DNA of 64,000 nt, from NCBI GenBank assembly GCA_003168335.1, contig PMSM01000014.1, forward strand, positions 186,001 to 250,000, in the 5' to 3' direction. The notes under the pieces are model-generated. The model saw only the letters and a program-made list of their open reading frames with translations. It was not told the DNA's origin and made no database searches. A program made the translations under genes and the position numbers. This stretch comes from Blastocatellia bacterium. GTDB lineage: Bacteria; Acidobacteriota; Blastocatellia; Pyrinomonadales; Pyrinomonadaceae. Below are positions 49,303-58,440 of this stretch, in pieces (position 1 is the first letter of the stretch; each line of letters starts with the position of its first letter).

Positions 49303-51576
49303 ATGTCAACAGAGCTAGTAAAAGTCACTATCAACGCCAAAGACTTTCAGGTGCCCAAAGGCGCGCGCCTGATCGACGTGTGTCGTGAAAACCAATTCGA
49401 CATTCCGTCGTTCTGTTACTACGCCGACCTCGCTTTGCAGGCGTCCTGCCGCATGTGTCTGGTGCGCATCGAGAAGATGCCGAAGCTTCAGACCTCCTGC
49501 ACCATCATCTGCACCGACGGGATGGTGGTCACGACGCAGAGTGAAGAGATTGAGAAGGCCCGACGGTCGATGCTCGAGTTCCTGCTTGCCAATCACCCGC
49601 TCGATTGTCCGGTCTGCGATCGTGGCGGCGAATGCGAGTTGCAGGAACTGACCTTTGATTGGGGCAATCTGGAAGAACGCTTTATCGAACAAAAAAATGC
49701 CAGGGCTGAGAAGTACCTTTCGCCGATGGTCGCTAACGATCCGCAGCGCTGCATCCTTTGCAAACGCTGCACGCGCGTCTGTGACGAATGGATGGGCGAA
49801 GACGCGATCGAAGCCGGCAATCGTGGGGCGAACACCGTCATCGGGACGTACGGTGGTTGGTTGAATTGCTCTCAGTGTGGCAACTGCATCGAGGTCTGTC
49901 CCACGGGAACTCTGCTCGACGGCACCTATCGCCATCAGGCGCGGCCATGGGAGCTAACCCAGACGATTTCGACGTGTACTTATTGTTCTGACGGTTGTCA
50001 GATGTCGCTCGGCTCTCGCGGCGATGAACTGATGCGCATCGTGGCGCGCGATCGCTATGTCAATGGGTTGAACGGAGAATTCCTTTGTATCAAAGGCCGC
50101 TTCGGCCATCCTTTCGTCAATCATGAAGAACGAATCCGCACGCCGCTGATTCGTTACCAGAAAGGCGGTAGGCTTGTCCCGGCAACCTGGGATGAAGCGA
50201 TTCGCTTTACGGCGCAGAAGCTCGACGGCATAGTCGCAGCCCGCGGCAATAACTCACTCGCGGTGGTCGGCAGTCCACGCCTCACGAACGAAGCGCTCTA
50301 TTGCCTGCGAAAGTTCGCAGCTGAAGTAGTCGAAACTGAGAACTACGCGGTGGCGGACGCGTTCAGTCTCAAGCCTTTTTTCGAAAGTCTTGGCGGGCCG
50401 CTGGCGACCCATCAAGACATTCGGCACGCGAAAACGATCGTCCTGATTGGCGGCGAGCCGGAAGAACTTCAGCCGCTGACTGCAAAGCAGATCCGGCAGG
50501 CCGTGCGTAATGGTGGCGCGAAGTTGATTCTGATAAACAGCGTGCCGATCCGTCTGCGCGAGCAGGCCGCGCAGTTCATTCATATTCGGCCAGGCACTGA
50601 GAACGCGGCGGCGCTGGCTTTGGCCGGTAACGCTGACGATGCTCTGGCGGCGCGGAAGATGGGAGTGGAAGCAGCCGAACTGGAGATTTTACGACAGACG
50701 ATTAGCGAGACCCAGGGCGATGTTGTGTTGATGTTCGGCGGCGAGTTGAGCGCGGAAGCACAGGCCGTCGTGGCCCAAATGCCTTACACGTTTGCCGGCG
50801 AAGGACGCCGCATCCTCCTGCATCCGCTGGCGCTATTCAATAACAGCGTGGGCGCGCTCGACCTGGACGTGAATGGTAAGAGCGTAAGCGACTTGCTTGA
50901 TGCCGCGGGTGTTTCCATTCATGCGATGTACATGGCCGGAAGCCTGCTGCCTGAACATATGCCGAAATGTGGACTCAGCAAACTCGACTTCCTCGTCGTG
51001 CAGGAACTTTTCGAAACAGAAACGACTGCATTTGCCGATGTCGTTTTTCCGGCTGCTTCCTTCGCTGAAATCGACGGCACGTTCACCAACAATGACGGCT
51101 TCGTGCAGAGGGTGCGCAAGTCGATCGAGCCGGTGCATCAGTCAAAGCCTGATTGGCTAATCGTATCGGAGTTGGCCAAAGAATTGGGTGTTGATTTCGG
51201 ATTCGAGCGGTCGGCCAGTGCCGTCTTTCGCGAGATCGCCGAGCGAATCCCCGCTTACGCTGATCTTCGCTATCCCCTTTTGAAAGACGAAAGCCACCCG
51301 CTTCAGGTAAAACACGCCATCGCTTCAAAGCGTGAATTGGCGAAAGAGATTGCCGGGATTCGTCGTGCAGTGGCAGAGCTTAGCGATGATGGTGTGAAAG
51401 TCAGCGAAACACCACAGGTCGGACATGAACTATTTAAGTTGGGGACGCTGACGGACAAGGTGCCGCAGTTTCATCTGCTGGCTGCGGGCAATCCAACGCC
51501 CGCGTCGTTCGCGATTTCTCCCCTTTATCAGATTACGATTGATGAAGGGATCAAGCGAGAGAAGGCAGTGGCGTGA
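49303..51576 (+). CDS. nuoG: NADH-quinone oxidoreductase subunit G
   Basis: The 757-residue iron-sulfur subunit of the peripheral arm. An N-terminal [2Fe-2S] ferredoxin domain (DIPSFCYYADLALQASCRMCLV and the SC of TSCTIIC), the HPLDCPVCDRGGECELQ His/Cys cluster, the CILCKRCTRVCDE and CSQCGNCIEVCP [4Fe-4S] motifs, and a molybdopterin-oxidoreductase-like domain from about 215 with CTYCSDGCQM (an N7-type site). Start ATG 49303. A nested palindromic element begins 4 bases after its stop. Confidence 0.96.
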   Translation: MSTELVKVTINAKDFQVPKGARLIDVCRENQFDIPSFCYYADLALQASCRMCLVRIEKMPKLQTSCTIICTDGMVVTTQSEEIEKARRSMLEFLLANHPLDCPVCDRGGECELQELTFDWGNLEERFIEQKNARAEKYLSPMVANDPQRCILCKRCTRVCDEWMGEDAIEAGNRGANTVIGTYGGWLNCSQCGNCIEVCPTGTLLDGTYRHQARPWELTQTISTCTYCSDGCQMSLGSRGDELMRIVARDRYVNGLNGEFLCIKGRFGHPFVNHEERIRTPLIRYQKGGRLVPATWDEAIRFTAQKLDGIVAARGNNSLAVVGSPRLTNEALYCLRKFAAEVVETENYAVADAFSLKPFFESLGGPLATHQDIRHAKTIVLIGGEPEELQPLTAKQIRQAVRNGGAKLILINSVPIRLREQAAQFIHIRPGTENAAALALAGNADDALAARKMGVEAAELEILRQTISETQGDVVLMFGGELSAEAQAVVAQMPYTFAGEGRRILLHPLALFNNSVGALDLDVNGKSVSDLLDAAGVSIHAMYMAGSLLPEHMPKCGLSKLDFLVVQELFETETTAFADVVFPAASFAEIDGTFTNNDGFVQRVRKSIEPVHQSKPDWLIVSELAKELGVDFGFERSASAVFREIAERIPAYADLRYPLLKDESHPLQVKHAIASKRELAKEIAGIRRAVAELSDDGVKVSETPQVGHELFKLGTLTDKVPQFHLLAAGNPTPASFAISPLYQITIDEGIKREKAVA

Positions 51577-51580
51577 GTTA

Positions 51581-51697
51581 TGGAGTGCGGCGACCTGTCG
51601 CCGCTTTGGTTCAACCTGCTTCAGCCATGAATAAGCGGCGACAGGCGGGGTCCCCGGCGCGGCAGCCGCGCTGGGGTGCTCAAGTCGCCGCACTCCA
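51581..51697. repeat. Palindromic element (family H) with nested 31-nt hairpin, between nuoG and nuoH
   Basis: Left arm 51581-51607 (TGGAGTGCGGCGAC then TGTCGCCGCTTT) pairs with a right arm split into 51633-51645 (AAGCGGCGACAGG) and 51681-51697 (AAGTCGCCGCACTCCA). The split is caused by 51647-51677, a GC-rich hairpin that also occurs inside the family-D element at 7690-7720. The right arm ends 6 bases before the nuoH start codon. Confidence 0.85.
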
Positions 51698-51703
51698 AGA
51701 CCG

Positions 51704-52792
51704 ATGGAAGATCTAACTCAACTTGGTCTTAAATTGGCCGGCATCCTCGTCGCCTTCACGGTAGTGATGACGATGGTGGCTTATACGGTGCTCGCAGAGC
51801 GGCGCGTGCTCGGGTTTATCCAGGGCCGGCTCGGACCGAACCGCGTTGGACCAGGTGGGTTTCTCCAGCCGATCGCCGATCTGCTCAAGTTCATTTTTAA
51901 GGAAGACATTGTTCCCGACAAGTCGACGCGTTTTGTTTACTTCCTGGCCCCGGTTATCGTCACCGTGGCCGCGTTGATGAGTATCGTAGTCTATCCGTTC
52001 GGGCCGGACATTCATCTTCCGTTTAGTCTGCCGCTGATTGGCGATACGATACCTCTGGTGGTTGCGCGCTTCGACGTAGCGCTCCTGTACGTGCTTGGGG
52101 TTACGTCGGTCGGCGTTTATGGCATTGCGCTCGCTGGCTGGTCGTCGAACAACAAGTACAGCCTGATGGGCGGTCTGCGTTCGTCGGCCCAGATGATTTC
52201 ATATGAGCTGGCGCTGGGACTCGGACTGATCGGCGTGATCCTGCAGTCCGGCACCCTCGATCTCCAAAGCATTGTCGAACAGCAGGCGGGTCATCTCGGC
52301 ATCAGCGGTTGGAACGTGTTCTGGGTGCAGCCAATCGGTTTTCTGATCTATTTGATCGCGGCCATAGCTGAAACGAACCGCGTGCCGTTCGATCTGCCGG
52401 AAGCTGAGACTGAACTCGTCGCTGGATTCCACACCGAATACAGCGCGATGAAGTTTGCGCTGTTCTTCATGGCAGAGTACGTCAACATGTTTACTGTTTC
52501 GATGTTGGCCACAACTCTATTCTTGGGTGGTTGGAATGGTCCATTCGTCCATCAAATCCCAATACTGGGTGTGTTCTACTTCCTGGGTAAGGTGGTCCTG
52601 TTTTTGTTCCTCTACATCTGGCTGCGCGGGACGCTGCCGCGCTTTCGCTTCGATCAATTGATGAGCTTTGGTTGGAAGTTTCTGGTGCCGGCGGCACTCA
52701 TAAACATCGTGATCACGGCTACCATCGAATGGTCGGGTTTGTTTGATTTGTTAAGCAGGTACCTCAAAGTGTCCGCGGGTTGGTGGGGATGA
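51704..52792 (+). CDS. nuoH: NADH-quinone oxidoreductase subunit H
   Basis: A 362-residue membrane subunit at the junction of the arms, with about eight spans. Conserved stretches: [39 protein letters not shown] and [35 protein letters not shown], with the acidic loop that faces quinone. Its stop overlaps the nuoJ start (ATGA). nuoI, which normally follows, is absent. Confidence 0.96.
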   Translation: MEDLTQLGLKLAGILVAFTVVMTMVAYTVLAERRVLGFIQGRLGPNRVGPGGFLQPIADLLKFIFKEDIVPDKSTRFVYFLAPVIVTVAALMSIVVYPFGPDIHLPFSLPLIGDTIPLVVARFDVALLYVLGVTSVGVYGIALAGWSSNNKYSLMGGLRSSAQMISYELALGLGLIGVILQSGTLDLQSIVEQQAGHLGISGWNVFWVQPIGFLIYLIAAIAETNRVPFDLPEAETELVAGFHTEYSAMKFALFFMAEYVNMFTVSMLATTLFLGGWNGPFVHQIPILGVFYFLGKVVLFLFLYIWLRGTLPRFRFDQLMSFGWKFLVPAALINIVITATIEWSGLFDLLSRYLKVSAGWWG

Positions 52793-53454
52793 TCGCGCTC
52801 CTTTTCATTCTGTTTGCCGGCATGGCCGTCGGCTGCGCCATCTCGATGGTGGCGCAACGCAATCCACTTTACGGCGCCATCTCGCTGATTGGCGTCTTCA
52901 TCTCGCTGGCTTGTTTGTACGTAACATTGGCCGCGCCCTTTATTGCAGCGGTGCAAGTGATCGTCTACGCGGGCGCAATTATGGTCCTGGTCGTCTTCGT
53001 GATCATGTTGCTCAACGTCGAAGAAGAAGATCGGCGACCGATGCGCCTGCGCTCTTTGGTTCCGATCGCGGTAGGTCTGGCGGCTGTTCTCTTCGCGGAA
53101 GCGGCGTTTATTATTTTCTTCGTGCAGGCGTCACCGGCGACGCCGACTCGCGACCTTTCAGATGTGGGGCTGACGTCTTCAATCGGCGCGGGACTCTTTA
53201 CGAGTTACCTGCTCCCTTTCGAAATCACTTCAATCCTTTTGCTGATGGCGATAGTGGGTGCGATAACTCTGGCGCGACGTGGCGGTTTGTTGCCGGCGAA
53301 TGCTGGCGTCGTTCCGGGCGATCAAGTCCTTCCGCAGGGAATGCTGGATCGGCGAGACCCGAGTAATCGGACACCGGTTGCGACACATACGACAAAGGAA
53401 GCGGCGCATTTGCTGGGAGTCGAACACCGGCATGATGAAGGCGAATCAGGGTAA
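52789..53454 (+). CDS. nuoJ: NADH-quinone oxidoreductase subunit J
   Basis: A 221-residue membrane subunit with five spans; MVAQRNPLYGAISLIGVFISLACLYVTLAAPFIAAVQVIVYAGAIMVLVVFVIMLLN is the family core including the pi-bulge helix. It starts at ATG 52789 inside the nuoH stop. The C-terminal 50 residues are polar and not conserved. Confidence 0.95.
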   Translation: MIALLFILFAGMAVGCAISMVAQRNPLYGAISLIGVFISLACLYVTLAAPFIAAVQVIVYAGAIMVLVVFVIMLLNVEEEDRRPMRLRSLVPIAVGLAAVLFAEAAFIIFFVQASPATPTRDLSDVGLTSSIGAGLFTSYLLPFEITSILLLMAIVGAITLARRGGLLPANAGVVPGDQVLPQGMLDRRDPSNRTPVATHTTKEAAHLLGVEHRHDEGESG

Positions 53455-53494
53455 AGATTGAGAACTACTGACGACTAACAACTGTCTATTGACA

Positions 53495-53800
53495 ATGACT
53501 CCACAACTTTCATGGTATCTGGCGCTTTCCGCCATGCTGTTCACGATTGGCGTGGTGGGCGTGCTGATCAAGCGCAACGTGATCTCGATGTTCATGTGCA
53601 TTGAGCTGATGCTCAACGCGGTCAACCTGACCTTCGTGGCTTTCTCGAGTTTCTTCCACGACGTCTCAGGACAGTTGTTCGTCTTTATCGTAATGACCGT
53701 AGCGGCCGCGGAAGCGGCAGTTGGTTTAGGAATTATCATCACCATCTTTCGCAATCGTGAATCGTTGGATGTCGACGATGCGAGTGTTTTGAAGCTGTGA
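53495..53800 (+). CDS. nuoK: NADH-quinone oxidoreductase subunit K
   Basis: A 101-residue antiporter-like subunit with three spans and two buried glutamates ([17 protein letters not shown] and [16 protein letters not shown]). The ATG at 53495 gives the usual length; a TTG two codons earlier is possible. Neither has a good ribosome site. Confidence 0.95.
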   Translation: MTPQLSWYLALSAMLFTIGVVGVLIKRNVISMFMCIELMLNAVNLTFVAFSSFFHDVSGQLFVFIVMTVAAAEAAVGLGIIITIFRNRESLDVDDASVLKL

Positions 53801-53810
53801 GCTGGTTTGT

Positions 53811-53960
53811 GGCTTTGCCACCTGATGTGCGGAAAGGCTTTGCCTTTCCGGAAACGAGGGGCGAGAAGAATGGCTACGCCTGATCAGTGAGGCCTAGCCT
53901 CCTTAGGGGCAGAGTCGCAACGGAAAGCCATAGGCCTTCCGCACATCAGGCGGCAAAGCC
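53811..53960. repeat. Inverted-repeat element (family I) between nuoK and nuoL
   Basis: Left arm 53811-53838 (GGCTTTGCCACCTGATGTGC then GGAAAGGC) and right arm 53934-53960 (inverted, ending CAGGCGGCAAAGCC) differ at one position and one indel. A second hairpin GGAAAGGC...GCCTTTCC lies within the left half. The element fills most of the 205-bp gap between nuoK and nuoL. Confidence 0.85.
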
Positions 53961-54005
53961 GCGTACATCAGACGGAGAAGTCGCGATAAAGACAACCCTT
54001 AATTG

Positions 54006-56171
54006 ATGCAAACGAACCTTCTGAGTCTAATAATCTTCGCCCCGCTTGCCGGCGCGCTTATTAATTGGCTTATTGGTCGCCGTGTGCGCAACGAGCGCTT
54101 CATCGGAGTCGTCGCGTGCGCATCTGTTGGCGTTTCGACGATTGTCGCTCTCTACCTGACCTTGAGATCGGACGGCGCGCTGCGAGCGACGCAGCCCGTT
54201 ATGGATCACCTGTGGACCTGGGTTCAGGTGGGAGCGTTTCGCGCAGACTTTGGCCTGGCCATGGATCGCCTGAGCGGCATCTACGCTCTGTTCGTCACGT
54301 TCGTGGGTTTCCTGATTCACGTTTTCGCCACCGGATACATGCATGGCGATCGCGGTTACTACCGTTTCTTTGCGTACCTGAATCTCTTCATGTTCGCGAT
54401 GCTGACGCTGGTGCTCGCGGACAATCTGCTCTTGATGTTTGTCGGCTGGGAGGGCGTGGGCCTCTGCTCGTATCTGCTGATCGGTTTTTATCTCGATAAG
54501 GAAGAGGCCGCGCCCGCCGCCAAGAAAGCTTTCATCGCCAACCGGGTTGGCGATTGGGGCTTCGTGCTCGGGATTCTGCTGCTCTTCTGGCTGACCTCGC
54601 ACGCCGGCAAGCCTTCGATCAGCTTCTTTGATAAGACCGGCGTCACCAGCGCGTTGGCGACGGTTGCCAGCCTGCCCATGGATGGTTTTACCTGGCACGC
54701 GATCTTCGCCGGCGGTCTGACCTCCGTAGCGATTCTGCTCTTCATTGGCGCGACCGGAAAAAGCGCGCAGATTCCTTTGTTTGTGTGGCTGCCGGACGCA
54801 ATGGCGGGGCCGACGCCAGTGTCCGCGTTGATTCACGCGGCCACGATGGTTACGGCCGGCGTTTACATGGTGGTTCGTTGCTCGGCCATCTTCACACATG
54901 CGCCGTTCGCCATGTTCATTGTCGCGATCATCGGCGCGGCAACGGCTCTCTTCGCCGCAACGATCGGGCTGGCGCAGAACGATATCAAGAAGGTGCTGGC
55001 GTACTCGACCATCTCGCAGCTCGGCTACATGTTCATGGCCTGTGGCGTGGGTGCCTTTGTCGCGGCGATCTTTCACGTGATGATGCACGCATTTTTCAAA
55101 GCGCAACTGTTCCTCGGTTCCGGGTCAGTCATTCACGGCATGCATCACGAGCAGGACATGCGCCGAATGGGCGGCCTGCGCAAATACATGCCAGTCACCT
55201 GGCTGACCATGTGCGCGGGCTGGCTGGCAATCTGCGGTATCCCAATCTGGGCCGGTTTCTTCTCGAAAGACGAAATTCTCTGGAAGACCTGGAGCGCGGG
55301 TTCACCGGGTATCCCACCGGGCCTTAACAAGGCGCTCTGGTTCATAGGAGCGGTGACGGCGCTGCTGACAGCGATCTATATGACGCGCTTGATGGTCATG
55401 ACTTTCTGGGGCGGCGAGCGTTTTCGCGCAGAGCATGTCGAGCATGTAGACGAACATGACCACGGCCACCTGGCCCACACACCGCACGAATCGCCGCTAT
55501 CGATGACGATTCCGCTAATCGTGCTGGCGCTGTTATCGACCGTTGGCGGGCTGGTCGGTGTTCCCTACGCGCTCAGTTCATTAACCGGGGGTCATCCGGA
55601 AAATTATTTCGAGCGGACACTGCAACCGGTGGTGAGCGAAGTTCCCGGGCAGTCTGCCGGCTCTGGCGAAGCCACGACGCTACATTGGCTTTCGCCTCCC
55701 CCGCAGCCCGTCGATGGCAAACCTGCGGTCACAGTGGTGAAAGCAGATCACGGTGAAACCATTCCCAGCGCGGAGGAGATTTCACAGGAGCGCATTTTTA
55801 CTTTGATCTCAGTTCTGATTGCCCTCACTGGGATCAGCATTGGTTGGTTCATGTTCAAGAACCAACCACTCCGGCGCCTGCCGCGCTTGCTCGAGAACAG
55901 GTACTACGTAGATGAGATTTATGACGCTACGATTATCCGCCCCATTCTGGTCATCTCGCGCGAGGGTCTGTGGAAAGTATTCGATATCGGAGTTATTGAC
56001 GGTTTGCTCCACAGCCTGGGGCGGACCGTGGTCAACTTTGGCCAGACGCTTCGATACATGCAGATTGGGTTTGTGCGCGTGTATGCGGCGATCATTCTGG
56101 CGGGCGCCATAGTCATCATCGGTTATTTCGCCTACAACGGCGTGCACGTATTGCAGTTTCTGACGCGATAG
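54006..56171 (+). CDS. nuoL: NADH-quinone oxidoreductase subunit L
   Basis: A 721-residue antiporter-type proton-pumping subunit with about 15-16 spans and the long lateral helix at the C-terminus. Key stretches: VGWEGVGLCSYLLIGFY with the conserved glutamate, TGKSAQIPLFVWLPDAMAGPTPVSALIHAATMVTAGVYMV with conserved lysine, and LAYSTISQLGYMFMACGVGAF, HAFFKAQLFLGSGSVIHGMHHEQDMR. A histidine-rich loop (VEHVDEHDHGHLAH) occurs near 480-493. Start ATG 54006. Confidence 0.96.
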   Translation: MQTNLLSLIIFAPLAGALINWLIGRRVRNERFIGVVACASVGVSTIVALYLTLRSDGALRATQPVMDHLWTWVQVGAFRADFGLAMDRLSGIYALFVTFVGFLIHVFATGYMHGDRGYYRFFAYLNLFMFAMLTLVLADNLLLMFVGWEGVGLCSYLLIGFYLDKEEAAPAAKKAFIANRVGDWGFVLGILLLFWLTSHAGKPSISFFDKTGVTSALATVASLPMDGFTWHAIFAGGLTSVAILLFIGATGKSAQIPLFVWLPDAMAGPTPVSALIHAATMVTAGVYMVVRCSAIFTHAPFAMFIVAIIGAATALFAATIGLAQNDIKKVLAYSTISQLGYMFMACGVGAFVAAIFHVMMHAFFKAQLFLGSGSVIHGMHHEQDMRRMGGLRKYMPVTWLTMCAGWLAICGIPIWAGFFSKDEILWKTWSAGSPGIPPGLNKALWFIGAVTALLTAIYMTRLMVMTFWGGERFRAEHVEHVDEHDHGHLAHTPHESPLSMTIPLIVLALLSTVGGLVGVPYALSSLTGGHPENYFERTLQPVVSEVPGQSAGSGEATTLHWLSPPPQPVDGKPAVTVVKADHGETIPSAEEISQERIFTLISVLIALTGISIGWFMFKNQPLRRLPRLLENRYYVDEIYDATIIRPILVISREGLWKVFDIGVIDGLLHSLGRTVVNFGQTLRYMQIGFVRVYAAIILAGAIVIIGYFAYNGVHVLQFLTR

Positions 56172-56175
56172 AAAA

Positions 56176-56265
56176 TGTCTGACAAACTTCAGTTTGTCGT
56201 GTTCGTTGGTTGTTGTTCAGGCTATTCATTGCGAGCAGTAGCGACAAACTAAAGTTTGTCGAACA
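56176..56265. repeat. Paired palindrome, family A, between nuoL and nuoM
   Basis: Palindrome arms at 56176-56199 (GACAAACTTCAGTTTGTC core) and 56242-56265 (GACAAACTAAAGTTTGTC core) are inverted copies with a few differences. The left arm begins 4 bases after the nuoL stop and the right arm ends just before the GAGG ribosome site of nuoM. Confidence 0.9.
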
Positions 56266-56273
56266 CGAGGTTG

Positions 56274-57854
56274 ATGCAAAGTCATCTGTTAACAATTCTG
56301 ATTCTGCTGCCGGTCATCGGCGCCGGCACTACGGTGATTTACAGTCTGACGCCGGGCGCACGAGAGTCGCATCTCCGCTGGATCGCGCTCGCGTTCACTA
56401 CGCTTTCATTCCTCGTCTCGCTCCTGCTGATTCAGGGCGCCGGCGGCGGCCTGGCCGCATTTCGTTTTGCCGAGAACTACTCGTGGATAACTGCGATTGG
56501 CGCGCGCTATCACCTCGGGGTCGACGGCATCAGCCTCTGGCTAGTGCTGCTGACGACGCTGCTGATGCCAATCGCGATCCTTTCAAGCTGGACTGCAATC
56601 GCCCAGCGGCAACTTACGTATTTCGTCCTGATGCTGCTGCTTGAGTCGGCGATGATCGGCGTCTTTGTCTCGCTCGATCTGCTGCTCTTCTATCTCTTCT
56701 TTGAAGCCTCGCTGGTGCCCATGTTTTTTCTCATCGGCGTTTGGGGGGGCGAACGACGGATTTATGCCGCCGTCAAATTCTTTATCTACACGGCGGTCGG
56801 CTCGCTCTTGATGCTGGTTGGCATCATCGCGCTCTATTTCATCCATCAAACGGCGACCGGCATCGGAACATTTGATTACGTGGTGCTCACCGAAACGCTG
56901 AGGACCAACGTGATGGCAATTTCGCCACGCGCAGAGTTTTGGTTGTTCCTGGCTTTCGCCCTGGCGTTCTGTATCAAGGTGCCTTTGTGGCCATTGCATA
57001 CGTGGCTGCCGGATGCGCACACGGAAGCGCCCACCGCTGGCTCAGTGATTTTGGCAGGTGTCCTTTTGAAGATGGGCACCTACGGATTGCTGCGATTCAA
57101 CTTCGGCTTGTTTCCGAACGCGTCCAGGCAATTTGCTCCGCTCATGATCACTCTGGCGGTGATTGGGATCATTTATGGCGCGCTGGTCGCGATGGTCCAG
57201 CCCGACGTGAAGCGGCTGGTCGCTTATTCATCAGTGAGTCACATGGGTTTTGTCGTACTCGGATTGTTTTCGTTTACCGAGCAGGGAATGCAGGGCGCGC
57301 TTTATCAAATGTTGAGTCATGGCGTCTCAACCGGGGCGTTGTTCCTGTTTGTAGGAATGATTTACGAGCGGCGCCATACGAGGATGATCAGCGATTTTGG
57401 CGGACTGGCCCGGCCCATGCCATGGTTCTCTGCCCTTTTCGTGATCGCGTCGCTTTCGTCGATCGGATTGCCGTTCTTAAATGGGTTTGTGGGCGAGTTT
57501 CTGATCATGCTGGGCTCTTGGACATCAAGCGCCGTCCAGCACGCGTGGATCGTGACCATGCTGGCGGGCACCGGGGTCATCTGGGCAGCAGTGTACATGC
57601 TCTGGATGTTGCAGCGCGTCGTCTTCGGTACCAAGACCAGCGAGGCAAACGCGAAACTATCAGACCTGAACCTGCGCGAGTTCGCGCTGGTGTTGCCGCT
57701 GATGGTGTTGATGCTTTTCATGGGCGTATATCCCGGCCCGTTTTTGAGTCGTACGCGCGCCAGTATCGAGGCCACACGCCGTTTCCTGGTCAACCCGCGG
57801 CCCGCAGGTGCTCCGGACGTGGCCAAAGGGCCCAGAGACAATCAATCTCGTTAA
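56274..57854 (+). CDS. nuoM: NADH-quinone oxidoreductase subunit M
   Basis: A 526-residue antiporter-type proton-pumping subunit. Signatures: LGVDGISLWLVLLTTLLMPIAIL, FFEASLVPMFFLIGVWGG with the conserved glutamate, KVPLWPLHTWLPDAHTEAPTAGSVILAGVLLKMGTYGLLRF and KRLVAYSSVSHMGFVVLGLF. I start at MQSHLLTILILLP (56274) with GAGG upstream; an in-frame TTG further up lies inside the palindrome. Confidence 0.96.
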   Translation: MQSHLLTILILLPVIGAGTTVIYSLTPGARESHLRWIALAFTTLSFLVSLLLIQGAGGGLAAFRFAENYSWITAIGARYHLGVDGISLWLVLLTTLLMPIAILSSWTAIAQRQLTYFVLMLLLESAMIGVFVSLDLLLFYLFFEASLVPMFFLIGVWGGERRIYAAVKFFIYTAVGSLLMLVGIIALYFIHQTATGIGTFDYVVLTETLRTNVMAISPRAEFWLFLAFALAFCIKVPLWPLHTWLPDAHTEAPTAGSVILAGVLLKMGTYGLLRFNFGLFPNASRQFAPLMITLAVIGIIYGALVAMVQPDVKRLVAYSSVSHMGFVVLGLFSFTEQGMQGALYQMLSHGVSTGALFLFVGMIYERRHTRMISDFGGLARPMPWFSALFVIASLSSIGLPFLNGFVGEFLIMLGSWTSSAVQHAWIVTMLAGTGVIWAAVYMLWMLQRVVFGTKTSEANAKLSDLNLREFALVLPLMVLMLFMGVYPGPFLSRTRASIEATRRFLVNPRPAGAPDVAKGPRDNQSR

Positions 57855-57866
57855 CTTTCGAGCAGG

Positions 57867-58430
57867 ATGAAAAAGAAAATTCAGCACCGAGCACGAGTCA
57901 AGACGCTCCTGGCGATTGCCATCCTCGGCGTCGTGTTTCTGCCTGTGGCAAGTCAGGTATCAACCACACCCACCGCGCCAAAGATGAAGTTGCAGGGGCT
58001 CGATGGTCGCGTCTATGACATGAATGACTTGCGCGGCAACGTAGTGCTGGTTTCCTTCGGCGCCACCTGGTGCGCGCCGTGCAGCAATGAACTGCGGGCT
58101 TTGGAAGAACTCCTGATTGAATATCGCGGCAAGCCGGTAAAGTTTTACTGGGTAAGCATTGAAAGTTCGGATCAGGTTACCAACGGCGCGTTGAAACAGT
58201 ACGCGAAAGAGCGGAAAGTAAGCTTCCCGGTTTTGCGCGACACAGCCAGGATGGTTTTCTCGCAATTTTCACCGCGCGTGCGTCTGCCGATGATCGTTCT
58301 ACTGGGCAAAGACGGACGAGTCGACGCGCCGGTTCAATTCGGCCTGCGCTCGCCGGCGGACGCTTACAAAGCTGACCTGCGCGCGCGGCTTAATAAACTA
58401 CTGGCAGCTCCGGCCGATTCTGATCGCTGA
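57867..58430 (+). CDS. TlpA-like thioredoxin-fold protein inserted in the nuo operon
   Basis: A 187-residue protein with an N-terminal signal or anchor (about 12-30, ending PVASQ) and a thioredoxin domain (about 38-180) with the redox motif ATWCAPCSNEL at about 68-78. Related proteins act outside the inner membrane in thiol reduction, for example in cytochrome maturation. It lies 12 bases after nuoM and 10 before nuoN, so it is co-expressed with complex I. A role in complex I assembly is inference; similar thioredoxin genes are otherwise not a standard part of nuo operons. Confidence 0.88.
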   Translation: MKKKIQHRARVKTLLAIAILGVVFLPVASQVSTTPTAPKMKLQGLDGRVYDMNDLRGNVVLVSFGATWCAPCSNELRALEELLIEYRGKPVKFYWVSIESSDQVTNGALKQYAKERKVSFPVLRDTARMVFSQFSPRVRLPMIVLLGKDGRVDAPVQFGLRSPADAYKADLRARLNKLLAAPADSDR

Positions 58431-58440
58431 TGGGAAATAG

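Noticed and set aside
54027-55106. A 359-residue minus-strand open frame
   Set aside because: It lies opposite nuoL, is rich in His, Arg and Gln as expected for the complement of membrane-protein codons, and has no family features.
56939-58018. A 359-residue plus-strand open frame running across the nuoM end into the TlpA-like gene
   Set aside because: It is in another frame of nuoM, which is certain by its motifs; the translation is Arg/His-rich and crosses a real gene boundary.
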